The notes: generated by a model from the letters alone, not told the origin. 64,000 nucleotides of DNA from Cokeromyces recurvatus (GCF_025118155.1 NW_026251387.1:1581501-1645500); one strand, 5' to 3'. Counted from the first letter of the stretch, positions 46,701 through 58,782 are shown. Numbers and translations are program-made.

Positions 46701-47270
46701 AACAATTCTTGATCGGATTTTATATTTCTATTGTTGTTGTGTTCATTATAAACAATGTATTGAGATTCATTATTATCTTTAATTTCCACAGTTGTATTAA
46801 AATTTTTTTGAGGTAAATTAAAATTAACTTCTCTATTTTCTAGTTGAATAACGTTATCTCTGTCAATCATAGGCATAGGTGTTGTAACTGTCCAAGAAGG
46901 TCCTGTCACGACACCTCCTTGCCGTGTTGCGTGATTAATAAAAGGATAATGAACAGTGGTAGAATTGTTATAATTTGGAATTATTTCAGAGGTCGTATTC
47001 CTTTTTGGTGGGATTTGTGGTAAAGGCTTTTTTTTATGTATTGTGTTTGTTGAAGAATCAGAACAAGAAAGAGGAGTTGTATTACAACTACGATCATTAA
47101 TTTTAGAAAGGTCTTTTATAATATAAATAAATGAATGAATAAAAATGAATAGATAAACATTAAGATAAGATATGAACTATGATAATACCTTGTAAATGAT
47201 TAGTGCAAAGTCGTTCTTGATTATGTATATCTTCTGTAAAGAATGTAATTTTAGAAGGTAATCCATTCAT
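43787..47270 (-). CDS. SKT5: Skt5/Chs4-like chitin synthase III activator with Sel1 repeats
   Basis: ATG at 47270 starts MNGLPSKITFFTED. A long, disordered N-terminal half (Ser/Thr/Asn-rich) follows. The C-terminal half is an array of Sel1-like repeats. Examples are EALFIKGRWCLLGPEAEECV, KAFKCFLSASKGGWTEAHYELAQLW, KAIQYYEKGAKENHTL, GMAYLKQAADMNDFASAEPAFVLGCIYAH, ALTYLKKSCQKGYPDALYFMGQIL, YQYYVKAADADHVGAMLDLSRIY and ALEYYGRAASKGYQPAAEKL. This array is the mark of Skt5/Chs4 proteins, which bind and activate chitin synthase Chs3 at the bud neck or growing tip. The protein ends with CNVQ, a CaaX-type motif; yeast Skt5 is also prenylated at its C-terminus. A C-terminal serine/lysine-rich tail precedes it. 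Introns include one before the QRY segment and others in the repeats. Confidence 0.91.
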
Positions 47271-50050
47271 CCTTAGCTTCTAGTACACAGTTAAAATAAA
47301 ATAAAACAAATCAAAATAAAATAAAATAAAACACATTAGCAAATAGTTTAAATAAGCTTATTATTATATATATTTGTTAATAACAATGCAAAATATTGTC
47401 TAAATTTGGACATTCATGTTTTGAAGTTTTGAATTTGGAAAGGTTGCAACTCCAAAAAGACGGTTTTCTAAATTGAGTGGTGGGAACTAAAATCACAATA
47501 AGTATTCTTTTAAGGCCTAAATCATTTTTTTTTAAAAAAAAAATAGACTCACACCTCAAATATGTGTCAAGTGCTATACAACTGCTTCAATAAGACAAAA
47601 AAGAATAGTATTATAAGCTTTTAATACTTCAGTCCTTACTGTTTACAAAATTAGAGCTTCACTTAACCCTGTTTTCAGCTATTGATTCTAAACTGCGAGT
47701 AGGTAGACAATTAATGTATTTATGCCTTATTTCTACTATTTTATTATTTATTTTGTTAGTAGAAAAAAAGAAAAGAAAAAAAAAAAGAAAAGAAAAATTA
47801 TTTCTTCGAAATGGTCTCTTTCGCTTAAGAATTTATAAATAGCTTACGGGTAATGATTTATAATAATGTGCTTACTCAAGTTAGATAGGGATTTTATTTT
47901 ACATTTATCAAAATTGATCTTATTTGCAAGCCATTAAATACGATTGATTCTACTATATACTAAGTGTTCATCATCTCTAAGATCGTCTACGATAATATAG
48001 TCCTAGTATTAGGCGTAGTGATAATAGCTGAAATGCCGTTGATTAGCCATCCTCTGAAAAATGTTATATTAATATCAGGGCCTACTTCATCTATGAAATT
48101 ATGGTTTTCAAACATATTCATCATATTAATATTTTCTCACTTTTCACTCAGTAATGTGTCTTACTATTATCCAAGGAAAACTAAATATATTTACTGGAGT
48201 TCATATTTGTTAGATAACATATATGGACATGAAAACTAGATAACATAAATATATAAATAATACATTTTGCTGTAATTAAAACCAGTACAATAGCTAAAAT
48301 ATAACATAAGTAGGTTATTGCATCAAACAGATGATTCTAATAACTTTCGAAATGTTTCCCTATAATAAATTTTTTAAGACTACTAGTAGCTCTGTACTTA
48401 GTAATGGATATACATATATTATTTTCGATATGTTCGTAATGAAAGGAAAAGGTTATATTACTGATTTTTTCATACCTTTGGCGCCCTTAGAGGTTTAAAC
48501 AGCACTCTTTAGCCTTATAATTAGTAGCCTTCAATTACATATAATTCATAGAGTTGGACAAGCGCTTTTTTTTTTTTGGAAAATTTTCAAATAAAATGCG
48601 GTTTTGTCATTACAAAGGTGCACCATGTAATTGGCTTTTTTATTTAATAGCTGGAAAAGAAATTTGCTCAAGTATATTTCAGTTACATCCATTGACTTAC
48701 GCTGAATCAGCAAACAAATATGATGAAAACAAAACAAAGTACACAAAAGGACGGATTTAATTTATTTAAAGGAATTGAACAGAAACACATGTAACGTAAA
48801 GATATGGATTGAGTATAAAAACACACAGGTACAAGTACGGCTGAAGAAAATAAATTTGTACAGACAAGATATAAAAAAGTTTGTAAATGTAAGAACATAT
48901 AACATACGGAGACGCATGAATTATGGTATGAATGAGTGTTGTGATTTACAAATAAGTGAAGAATAAAAAATAAAAGAAAAGACGTAAAGAAGTAGATTAA
49001 GACTTGTTAATAAGTTTGAATTAAAAGTATGTTCTAAGTTTATTCTTAAATAATAGCGAGATATTTATACTTTTTGTGAATAAAGATGATGAGTAATGAT
49101 AAGATACATAAATGTAACAAATTGTATTTGATGATATAATCATAGAAGAGAATATTATAATATCAAGAAGCATTATAAAAATATCCATATCTTTTGTATA
49201 TTCATTTTCTTTTAAAAGTAGCTCATGTACTTTTAAGCGAGATCGATTATTACTTGTATACTAATTATTCTTATATTCTCTACTTGATTAAAAAAAGTCA
49301 TTTTTTATACACTTATAATTAGTAAAACAATGATAAAAGATGTATTTTTAGATGCAAGACTTGTATTCATTATTTTCCATACAAAGACTAATATACTTTA
49401 TATGTACATAGACAGAATTATTATGGAAACACACTAAATACTTTTATCTAACCAAATCAAGTTATAAATCTTACAACCATGACAGTTCTTAATTATCAAG
49501 GCCAAACTATATCAATCTAACTATCTACTGGATATATCTTTGGCCCTCTAATATTTTCCAAAAAGCTTTACCCATCTCCAAAGGATATAAATAAAGCTCC
49601 AATTTAGTATATCTTTTCTATTTATCGAATTTTTTAAATAAAAAGAATTTATACAACGTTTTCGTAGACTTTTTGGTTTTATTTTGCTTTACCTTTTTTT
49701 ATTATTATTGTTTCCCTTTCCTAAACAATACTATACAACATAGTTATCGGTAATTACCACTAACAGCTATTAAAAGGGTTATAAATGAGCTCTTTCTAAC
49801 TAATAACAAAAAAACTACATTAATAATATTGTGAAATAATGTAAAGCCGTTTTACATCATCTTAAGCTGTAAAGTCACGAAGTATTTTCAAATAAACATA
49901 CATTTACTTTAGTGATGGTATGGATTAAATTTTAACGAAAACAAAAGAAAGGTATAATTTTATACTGTTCATTGATTGCTTGTCGTATTTGTAGATAACA
50001 TAATAATAAAATAAGCTTAATAACCTCATATACAAAAATAAAGTTAAAAG
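47271..50050. other. Long intergenic region between SKT5 and the right repeat
   Basis: No gene recognised. ORFs at 47964-48239, 48554-48760 and 48775-48966 have no motif or splice support and are low-complexity. AT-rich, with A/T runs. The inner edge of the right inverted-repeat copy begins at 50051. Confidence 0.45.
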
Positions 50051-50306
50051 TTAGAGCTGAAACCAAGTTACCACTAATCATAATTATAATTTAGCTATCA
50101 AATCAAATATAAATGATTGTCGATACATATAAGCTAAACTTAGTAGAAAATATATTACCGTATATAATACATCAAGATGAGGCATAGTAAATAACAGGAA
50201 TAAGTATTTATCCATTACAATTATTGCATACATTAGATTGATCACTCAATAATATATAACACAATTTTATAAACTAATATAGCGTAAAAGGATAATAATA
50301 TACAGT

Positions 50307-50489
50307 TTAGGATGGATAAAGCATTAATAAGACAATCATACCAAAAAGTATAAATAGTAGGCACTTTATATACATTATTCTCTTTTTTCTCTCAGTTAGT
50401 ATTTGACTGAGCCGTCCTCGATTTATCAATTGCACTTTCTCAGATTGCGTAATTGTATTTTCTCGATTTTGACTTTTAAATTTCTTCAT
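50307..50489 (-). CDS. 60-residue putative tail-anchored membrane protein, right copy
   Basis: Identical to the ORF at 25119-25301: basic N-terminal part and one C-terminal hydrophobic segment ending LLMLYPS. It diverges from the neighbouring 529-residue protein. No family recognised. Confidence 0.4.
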   Translation of the reverse strand: MKKFKSQNRENTITQSEKVQLINRGRLSQILTERKKRIMYIKCLLFILFGMIVLLMLYPS

Positions 50490-50642
50490 TTAACTTGGAT
50501 AAGTTTTCTCTGAGAACTACAATATGTTTATTTTTTCAGGAGTAAAAATAAAAAAATAAAAAATAAAAAATAAAAAAAATAAAGACTATTCTTCTTTTTC
50601 TTTTTCTTCTTTTAAATGCATTATTACACTTTAAAAAAATAA

Positions 50643-52232
50643 ATGACAGATATCGCTTATTATTACTGTTATAAATCTAATACTAATCCTTTTAATTTTA
50701 GCAAAGTATCTTATTTGATTCATAACTTTAGTGACCTATGTGAATTATTAGAAATTAACAATTTGTTACCATCTCATCCTCATTCTCTAATACAGCAAAG
50801 TGTACAATCTACAAAATATCTTGTGAGTAAGGCTCGCAGCACATATGAAAAAAGGCCCTCTTTACCAAAGCCAATTCGATATCATTCAGCAAGTACTCGG
50901 CTCACTGAAGGTCTTATATTCCGAGCTATACAACACTGGTGTTGCATAAGTTTTAAGGTTGCACCGATTGAATTAAGTTTATTACAAAAGAAGAATACTC
51001 CAAGGACAATACTCTATTGTGTGGCTGCTATCAGTATGATTACCATTAACGAGCAGCAACCAACAATGATAAGCAATGGTCGTCAACAACCTAATAATAA
51101 CACTGTCAATAATAAAGCAACAGAAGATTTCAAAAGAGATAGTGCCTATTATTTTTATAAGAGGGCTTGTCATTATTTAGAAGAATTTATTTTCCCAGAT
51201 AACGAAGAAGAAGATTTGCAATTATCCATCATAGCTATCCAGTGTTATTTTTGTCTTAGTTATACTGCAACCCTTTTACGTGTCACTGGAGAACAACATA
51301 CATGGCATTATTTCGCTAGTGTTCTTTTAAAGAATAAAGTCAAATATGCTGATAGTTCGCCTATTTTAAGGAATTGCTGGTATCGCTGGTATTATATAGA
51401 TGCTTGGTTAGCAATTTCATTAAATCAAGAATGTTTACTACCAGATAAAATCCCCTTCAAAATTAAAGAAATATCTGCTGGCATAAATCAGAATTATCAT
51501 TATGATACTACTTTCCCTAACTTCAATCACTTCACAACGCCTCATCATGTAGCACAGCAGGAACCAACTAGACAGCATAATCATTGCTGTACGTCACAAG
51601 ATTCCTATCTTCAATTTGCTTATTTTTCTCAGTACATGCGTAAATACAATAGAGCAATTCAGTCTTATACATTATCTTCAACATATGATTCATTAACGGC
51701 AGAAGTCAAAAGATGGTGGGATAATCAATTGAATCCAAGTTTACATCTCAAATTATGTTATTATTCAATGCATCTTGTGGTTTTATTTTCCCTATTACAA
51801 CAAGATAATTATCAGGTTACAATTAACCTTTTATTAGAAGCATTAGATCTTACATTGAAGATACTTCAGGGTTTAGATGAAATTAAGATAATGAAATGCG
51901 ACCTAAGTACTTATCATCATATGTTTTTTGCAATTCATCAAACATTGAAGGCTATCCTATTTCATATAAAAAGAAAGAAAACATTTATTCTATATCTAGA
52001 GAAGTTCGCAAAGCAACAATTGATCTTTAATTTATGTATTTTAGAAAGTATTGATATCTTTAACCATGATTTATATCAAATGAAAAGCATGGTTTCCAAT
52101 ATGAAATCAGATCTGTATAATTTAGGCTGTCTTGATAATGTTGCTACGCAAAGTCAACAATTAGTTTATGTCTTTAGAGCTGAAATTCCTGCCAAATCTG
52201 CCAAATCTGCCAAATCTGCCAAAAAAAAGTAG
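50643..52232 (+). CDS. Fungal-specific transcription factor domain protein without zinc cluster, right copy
   Basis: Identical 529-residue product to 23376-24965, including FYKRACHYLEEFIFP and RNCWYRWYYIDAWLA and the C-terminal AKS repeats. No Cys6 cluster is encoded upstream before the divergent 60-codon ORF. It is followed by FMT1 in the same orientation, 71 bases downstream of the stop. Confidence 0.65.
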   Translation: MTDIAYYYCYKSNTNPFNFSKVSYLIHNFSDLCELLEINNLLPSHPHSLIQQSVQSTKYLVSKARSTYEKRPSLPKPIRYHSASTRLTEGLIFRAIQHWCCISFKVAPIELSLLQKKNTPRTILYCVAAISMITINEQQPTMISNGRQQPNNNTVNNKATEDFKRDSAYYFYKRACHYLEEFIFPDNEEEDLQLSIIAIQCYFCLSYTATLLRVTGEQHTWHYFASVLLKNKVKYADSSPILRNCWYRWYYIDAWLAISLNQECLLPDKIPFKIKEISAGINQNYHYDTTFPNFNHFTTPHHVAQQEPTRQHNHCCTSQDSYLQFAYFSQYMRKYNRAIQSYTLSSTYDSLTAEVKRWWDNQLNPSLHLKLCYYSMHLVVLFSLLQQDNYQVTINLLLEALDLTLKILQGLDEIKIMKCDLSTYHHMFFAIHQTLKAILFHIKRKKTFILYLEKFAKQQLIFNLCILESIDIFNHDLYQMKSMVSNMKSDLYNLGCLDNVATQSQQLVYVFRAEIPAKSAKSAKSAKKK

Positions 52233-52303
52233 TCACATAATAATGAATTAAAAAAAAAAGGGACCCTTTTCGTTTCTTTTTAATATTGTTTTACCTATAT
52301 AAA

Positions 52304-53739
52304 ATGTTCAAATTGATATCTAGAACCTCTTTTAAAATAAACGTAAATAAAAAAGTAAAGCAAAACAAAATATACAGCCTCTTTTAAAAAAAAGAAAGAT
52401 ATATATATATATATAGAGCTCATCTTTTAAATATCAACACTACTATACAACTTTGACTAATAACCAAAAACTCCGTATTTTATTTTTTGGAACTGACAGT
52501 TTTGCGTCTACTCATTTAAGGGCTCTCATTAAAGAAAAGGGTAATTATGGAATTCAGAATTGCCATTATACCCGGTAATTGACCTGTTTTCTTTTCTTTT
52601 CTTTCTAGAACGTCAAGGTAGCTGCATTGCTACTATTGATCTTGTTTGTCCTCCTGATAGACGAACGGGTAGAAAACTCGAAAAAATAACTCCTAGTAAA
52701 TTTATTTCGACATACCCCAGATTATTACTATTGTTAATATGCATACACATATATTTATATATATTTATATACATTTATATATACATATATAGGTGAAACA
52801 AAAGAAATAGCAGAAAGAAATAATATTGAAATCTATCATACACCAGCAGGCATAAAAACATTAAATGATTGGACACTACCAAACAATAAAGTATATGATT
52901 TAGGCATTGTAGTTTCATTTGGCTATTTTATTCCACCTCATATTATTTCATCACTTAATCAAGGCGCTATTAACGTTCATCCTTCTTTACTACCAAAATA
53001 TAGAGGAGCTGCACCTATCCAACATACTATCCTTTATGGAGATTCAGAAGCAGGTGTGACCATTCAAGAATTAGATGATAAAGAATTTGATGCAGGCCGT
53101 ATTTTAGCACAAGAAAGAATTAGTTTATTATCAATGAATCATGATTACCCAGTTTATTCAAAATTGAAAGAAACCTTAGCTGAGATAGGTTCTCGACTCT
53201 TAATTGATACTGTCTGCAATCTTTATGAACGTAAACAGAATGCTCAAAAACAAGATATTTCCCAAGCAACGAAAGCACCTAAAGTGAAGAAGGAATGGTC
53301 TGAATTAGACTTTAAAAATATGTCAGCCTGGCAAGCTGAACAATTAAATCGTGCTATTGGAGATCAATTTCCTTTACGTACCACGTACCATAAAAAGAAG
53401 AAGAATCTGATTGTGCAACTATTAGATCTTCATCTGTTATCATTTAATAAGAAGGAAACTATATCATTACAGCAGAGTGAACCTGGAAGTTTTAGATGGG
53501 ATGAAGCTAGTAAATCCTTACATATAGCTTTCGGTGATGGCAGTGTTATTGCTTGTTCTAAATTAAAAGTAGAAAATAAAGGCATTATATCTGCAACTGA
53601 TTTTGCAAATGGATATCAAGCTAAAGGTCAATTTGGTACTGAGTCTCCATTAATGCAAGACGATACCATTATTAAAAATAATATAAAGAAAAGATCAAAA
53701 ATGCGTCGTTTCGATGATAGGGAATTGAATAAAACATAA
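52304..53739 (+). CDS. FMT1: Mitochondrial methionyl-tRNA formyltransferase, right copy
   Basis: Exons 52304-52342, 52417-52540, 52609-52695 and 52793-53739 give the same 398-residue protein as the left copy. It has the presequence MFKLISRTSFKIN, the FFGTDSFASTHL start and the NVHPSLLPKYRGAAPIQ catalytic region. Only 71 bases separate the upstream stop from this ATG, so its promoter must be short or overlap the preceding gene's 3' end. It is striking that a single-copy type housekeeping gene appears twice. Confidence 0.93.
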
Positions 53740-53794
53740 AATAAAATTTGTCTTTAGCAATCTCAAAATAAATATATAAAAAATACATGCGCAC

Positions 53795-53795
<1 letters not shown>

Positions 53796-53838
<43 letters not shown>
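53796..53838. repeat. 43-base T tract between FMT1 and GNAT (right copy)
   Basis: Counterpart of the 46-base A tract at 21768-21813, three bases shorter. Lies between two convergent stop codons. Confidence 0.9.
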
Positions 53839-53840
<2 letters not shown>

Positions 53841-53864
53841 TTTTTTATTTTGTTTTATAATTAA

Positions 53865-54371
53865 TTATAAAGCAGCAAGATCATCTAGTGATTTGCCATC
53901 TATACGATGAATAATCCATTCACTTAAAGGTTTAGCACCAAGTGCTTCATAAAACTCTCTTGAAGGTTTATTCCAATCTAAGCAAACCCATTCAAAACGT
54001 GCGCAATTTCTTTCTTTTGCGATTACTGCTAATTGAATCAAGAGACATTTACCAATGCCCATTCCTCTAAATTCAGGCTTCACAAATAAATCTTCTAAAT
54101 AAAGTCCAGGGCGTCCTACAAAGGTAGAGAAATTATGAAAGAAAAGAGCCATTCCTGCTGGTTCAATAGGTGTATTCCCCTCATCGTTTTGTTTACCATA
54201 GGCGATTATGACTTCAGCATAACGATGTTCACCAAATAAGGTCTCCCGAAGAACATCTTCGGTTGCAATAACTTCATGTGAAAGCTTTTCATATTCTGCA
54301 AGTCTCTTAATAAAATCTAAAATAACAGGGATATCTTTAATCGTAGCTGGTTTTATTTCTATAAGCCCCAT
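53865..54371 (-). CDS. GNAT acetyltransferase, SAT1/SAT2 type, right copy
   Basis: 168 residues identical to the left copy, with the acetyl-CoA-binding RGMGIG motif and the FEWVCLDWNKPSREFYEALGA ending of the spermidine/spermine-thialysine acetyltransferase group. Converges with FMT1 across the long T tract. The upstream region carries the hairpin-like array at 54799-54916. Confidence 0.9.
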   Translation of the reverse strand: MGLIEIKPATIKDIPVILDFIKRLAEYEKLSHEVIATEDVLRETLFGEHRYAEVIIAYGKQNDEGNTPIEPAGMALFFHNFSTFVGRPGLYLEDLFVKPEFRGMGIGKCLLIQLAVIAKERNCARFEWVCLDWNKPSREFYEALGAKPLSEWIIHRIDGKSLDDLAAL

Positions 54372-54798
54372 GGTTAAAAAATATAAAGTTACAGTAGAAA
54401 AGGATCTTGGTTTGTTTTCAATTCGCTTATTGAATTTTTTCGAATTCGCGCCTCCAAAATTTTATAATTTGCTTTCTATACTCGAGAATATTACAAATGT
54501 CTTTCTATTGAATGAGATGTTCATATCTCTTCAAATTTATGTCAGTAATTGTTTTAGTACTCTCATTTATCTGATCTTGATTCTTTCTTTCTTTTTTTTT
54601 TTTTTTCATTTATAATTAATAATAAAAAAGGGGTAATGATCCAATTAGCCAGTAGCTTCTCTATATAATAAAAAAGACTACTGTTTCCAGAAGCAACCAA
54701 TCGTGGAGGTTGATCATTATGTGCTTCCTTTCACAGTCATATTTAACGAGAGACGTGAAAACTCCAAATGAAAGATACTCTCGGGATTGAATATTTTA

Positions 54799-54916
54799 AG
54801 TGACCAATACATCCAAATAACTTCACTGGGGGATTTATTATTTAGAGTGACCATTATCCGGAGAATATCACTGACGATTTATTGTTTATAGTGACCAATA
54901 TCCTCAGAATATCACT
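54799..54916. repeat. Array of three AGTGA...TCACT inverted-repeat units (right copy)
   Basis: Same array as at 20691-20808 in opposite orientation. Unit edges AGTGACC...TATCACT repeat three times at 44-45 base intervals. No difference from the left copy was noticed here. Confidence 0.75.
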
Positions 54917-55417
54917 TTCATAAAGAAAGAAAAGAAAAAGAAAAGCAAAAATAAATTTTTTCTTCCCCTATTTATATATTTTTTTTTCACATAAACAAAA
55001 GGCTTCTAATAGGCACAGTGCTTTATTGTGGCTTATTGTTTTCTATTAGAGAATATGACTCTGTTTAGATCATCATACATATTGAATGTATTACAGCTTC
55101 TCCTTTATTTATTTATTTATTTATTTAAACGGAGCTTTTTCCCCCTCTGTTGCTGCTTATATAAATTTTGTCTATTTATAGACTTCAGTATAGTTGACTC
55201 TATTCTTTGAGTATATAAAAGGGCATTAACAAGTAATACTATGTAGAAATATCTGAGTGTAGCTTGTATAAATGTACACCTTTTTTTTATCTACAGTAGT
55301 GTCTGAAATAAAAAAAGTATTCATTTATCTCTTGAGTTATTATAGTTATTTGCTGTAAGCTGTGATGTCAGATTATCTTTTCTCAGTGGACAATTTATTC
55401 TTTGAATAAATAAAGGG

Positions 55418-56481
55418 GAATGAAACAATAGAATAAATACTAATTGTAGTCAATGGAGATATATACCATTGAGTATATAGATATACATATTCTTTGTACT
55501 ATTTCGTATCGTACAGAAAAATCTAGAGCTCTCTTTATTTGGAGGTGTAGAAAATGCATATCTAATAGAAAAGTATATAAGAAAATGCGTGTCACAAGCT
55601 GATGTTTCTTAGTTAAATAAGTAGATCATCATAAAATTATTACTCGAGAGATTCAAACTAGATTCTCTTAAAACTTTTCTAATCTACTTACTTCATCGAA
55701 TAATATCAAAACATATAAGAATTCGTTATTTATAACACATTTTATTCGGTCGTTCACTAACACTTTTACTTTTCGGTTTCACGTCCTATTGCAGACTACT
55801 TCCTTCTGTAACAATTCTTATAAATATTCGTCAATTTAATAAAAGTCATAAATAAAAACAATTTGACTTTTAAGACTATTGTTCGATCCTCTCATTGACT
55901 TTATTAGTCTTTTTATAATTTTTATATTCTGATATTTTAGTAAAGATATTACAGATGTACTGAAATTTCCCTTCACTCATTAAATGAATTTATATTTAGA
56001 TTCTGCACCTAAAATTCTTTCCTCTTCATTCTAATAAAAGTTCCATTGAGTCTTTTTCATTTCTTTGATAAAAAAAAACCCCTTATTATAACACATGCTC
56101 TGTGTACTTCTATCTTTTGTTGCTTCAACGTATGTTGATGGACACACATAATAAATACCCAAGCAGATCTCTTATGCCACATTATATACTTTTATCTTTT
56201 GGTTTTTATTTATTCCTTTTAACTGTGTTAAAGTTAACTTACATTACTTCATTCTTAAAACAGTTATTTACTTTAATGTATTCTCGTTATTGCATAAATT
56301 GTACACTTGTCACAAACTGGTTATTATTTCCTAGTAGCTGTAAAGTTAGCGTCAATGGACAAAAGATTATATTTAAAAGGCTGAAAAGAAAAGGTATGAG
56401 AATATAAAATAAAACTATTTTTGATTTATGTATAATTTATTCTAAATGGTATTGTAGAAGTATAAACATGTATGATTTAAT
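55418..56481. other. Intergenic, right repeat to nucleoside diphosphate kinase gene
   Basis: No gene recognised. A 101-codon ORF near 56102-56407 is hydrophobic in its first half and lysine-rich at the end. It has no motif and overlaps the 3' flank of the kinase gene, so I do not call it. Confidence 0.4.
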
Positions 56482-57047
56482 TTAGTTTTCGTAGATCAAA
56501 GAATGAATAGAATGATTACGAGCAACAGTCTTAACACCACGAGGAAACCATAAAGCAATTTCCTTTTCAGCATTTTCAACAGAATCAGAACCATGGCAAA
56601 TGTTACGACCAACTTCAATACAGAAGTCACCACGAATAGTACCAGGGGAAGAAGCCAAAGGGTTAGTTTCACCCAACATTTTACGACCTGTCTTAACAGC
56701 ATCCTTACCAGTCCAAACCATACCAACAACAGGGCCGGATGTCATATATTCAAGCAATGAAGGGAAGAAAGGCTTAGACTTCAAATCACAATACTACACA
56801 TTATAGATAGTTTTTTTTGTTATTACTTATTTATTTATATTTTACACATCATACTCTAGACTCTTTGTTATTATTATTATTTCAGGTAATCTTGTATACT
56901 TACATGTTCTTCGAGGAGCTCACGAGTAGGATGGATAAGCTCAAGGGCAGTCAATTGATAACCACGTTGTTCGAAACGTTTGATAATCTCACCAACAAGA
57001 CCACGTTCAACACCATCAGGCTTAATCATAATATAAGTACGCTCCAT
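56482..57047 (-). CDS. YNK1: Nucleoside diphosphate kinase
   Basis: Two exons around an intron at about 56795-56903. Start ATG at 57047 ([16 protein letters not shown]). The body contains [15 protein letters not shown] and [36 protein letters not shown]. The active-site histidine lies in NICHGSDS. It ends YEN after about 150 residues, the family length. The enzyme transfers phosphate from ATP to nucleoside diphosphates through a phospho-histidine intermediate. The gene is followed by a mitochondrial carrier on the same strand upstream, with a 365-base gap. Confidence 0.97.
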
Positions 57048-57412
57048 CTTGAATATATTGAAAACTAATAATAATAAAAAAGAAATGGAAATAGTAAAAA
57101 AAAATTTTTTTTATTTATTTATTTTGAACTAAATCTTTACAATAGCCCCCCCCCTCCCCGATTTTACTATTTGTGTAACAATCTACGCTACTGCTATATT
57201 TAAAAATCATTTACATTATTCAATATCAAAGTTTTTAATACAGTTAACATTTAAATATGTATTTTCTGGCAAGAGTATTCTCTATTTAAAAGTTTATGTG
57301 TATAGAATGTTTCAACTTTATTCAGCAGAATCATATGTCTACGTTTCAATAACCATGTGAAGGTAAATATTTACTTTTCTTTTTCCTGAATATTAATATG
57401 ACTTATGAAGTT
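57048..57412. other. Spacer upstream of nucleoside diphosphate kinase
   Basis: Promoter region of the kinase gene and 3' flank of the carrier gene. Contains a C run (about 57147-57158) in an otherwise AT-rich sequence. No ORF of interest. Confidence 0.5.
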
Positions 57413-58782
57413 CTATGATAAAACACGCATGGCCATTTCAAATCTATAATAAAATATGTCTGAGTACCAGAAAATAGAATAGCTTTTTTTTTTTTTTAAT
57501 ACATATTGCATTCATTATCTTTCTTACCCCATAAATGTTACAGCATTAACAGGAGCAGCACGAAGTAAGCATGGGCCGATACCTCTGAAAAATCCAGGTA
57601 CACCTTCTTTAGCAAATGTTTTACGAGCACAATCAAGAGTAGAAGAATATTGTCTTGTGTGAGTATCAAAACCATCGGTCTGAATTTTAGACTTAATAGC
57701 ATCCATGGGATAAATAGTAAACCACATAGCATAGCCTGCTGCAGCTCCAAAAGCACATACTTTCCAGGTAGGTAATTCAGAGCGTTTTTTTAAATTATTT
57801 TCCTTCATAGCCCTTTGAACGAGGTATTCATACGCTAAAAAATATGCACCATAGCCTTGAAATTCACGTGCCATTGTAATAACTTGACCTTTATAGATAC
57901 CAGAAATACCATAAGATTGATAGATTTTACGGATACAATCAAAAGGCCCATTAAAGCCCGTACCTATCTGTACTTGAAGTCTTGTACGTATATGTTCCAC
58001 AGGCCCTGACACAAACGAGTTAGCTAAACCACTAATTGCGCCGGAGAAATAAAGTTGCCCATTGCTTAAAAATTCACCATCTTGTAATTTTTTATGATTC
58101 ATTCTAGTAAAATAACGTTTCATGGCTTCAAGTACAACAAACTGAATGGATACACAAGCGCCAATACCAATTAAAGGTGTCATAGTACCCTATATTTATT
58201 TTATTTGAATTTTTTTTTCCCAACAAACAAGTATTAAAAATTTCCATTTAAAATTTTATACCTTATAAAAACCTTTAAAGCCTTCATTAGAATGTGTTTT
58301 TCTAACACAATCCATCATGCCTGTATATAACGGTGATGTAGTTGATTGTGTTTGAAGACGCTAATATTTTTTTTAAAAAAAATAATAATGTTAGAACCTT
58401 TGATCTAATATTACGGCATCATTAGAACTATTTTTTTTTTGTACTCACAACTTTCACCGTGTCAAAAGGCTTAAATAAAGTATATTTGTGTATTATTATG
58501 ATTATTATTTTAAAAATAAACGAAAACAGAAAAAGTTTTATATACACGTATTTGTAGTTGAATAAAAATGACTTACTTGGCCAACAAGAACCTGGGCAAT
58601 ACCTCCTACAGTACCACTTATGCAATCCTTAACAGCTTGCGACATACTTTTTTAAAGAAAAAAAATAAGCGGGGATTTTAAATAAAAATGATGATAGATC
58701 AAACAGTTTAAATCAGTGAATATGTTTTTTACCCAGGTTTGATTTCTGTAATTTCAATAGTCTCTACAGTAAGTGATGACAT
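57413..58782 (-). CDS. YMC1: Mitochondrial carrier, Ymc1/Ymc2 (glycine/glutamate) type
   Basis: ATG at 58782 opens [17 protein letters not shown]. Exons join through [24 protein letters not shown] to PFDTVKV and [21 protein letters not shown]. Then follow [60 protein letters not shown] and a final short exon ending FEMAMRVLS (57443-57413). The three carrier repeats each have PX(D/E)XX(K/R): PFDTVK, PVEHIR, PMDAIK. The sequence around the first repeat and TLTPLIG-like segment is closest to yeast Ymc1/Ymc2. A basic-amino-acid or acylcarnitine carrier is possible, as related carriers share these motifs. Localised to the inner mitochondrial membrane. Confidence 0.9.

Larger units (their letters stand above)
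50051..55417. repeat. Right copy of the 5.37 kb inverted duplication
   Basis: Reverse complement of 20190-25557 with one base fewer overall, matching the three homopolymer differences observed. Inner junction at TTAGAGC (50051), outer junction near TAAAGGG (55411-55417). Flanking sequence on both sides is unrelated to the flanks of the left copy. It carries the same genes in opposite order and orientation. Confidence 0.97.

Noticed and set aside
56102..56407. 101-codon ORF near the nucleoside diphosphate kinase gene
   Set aside because: Hydrophobic but motif-free, and no other support; kept as intergenic.
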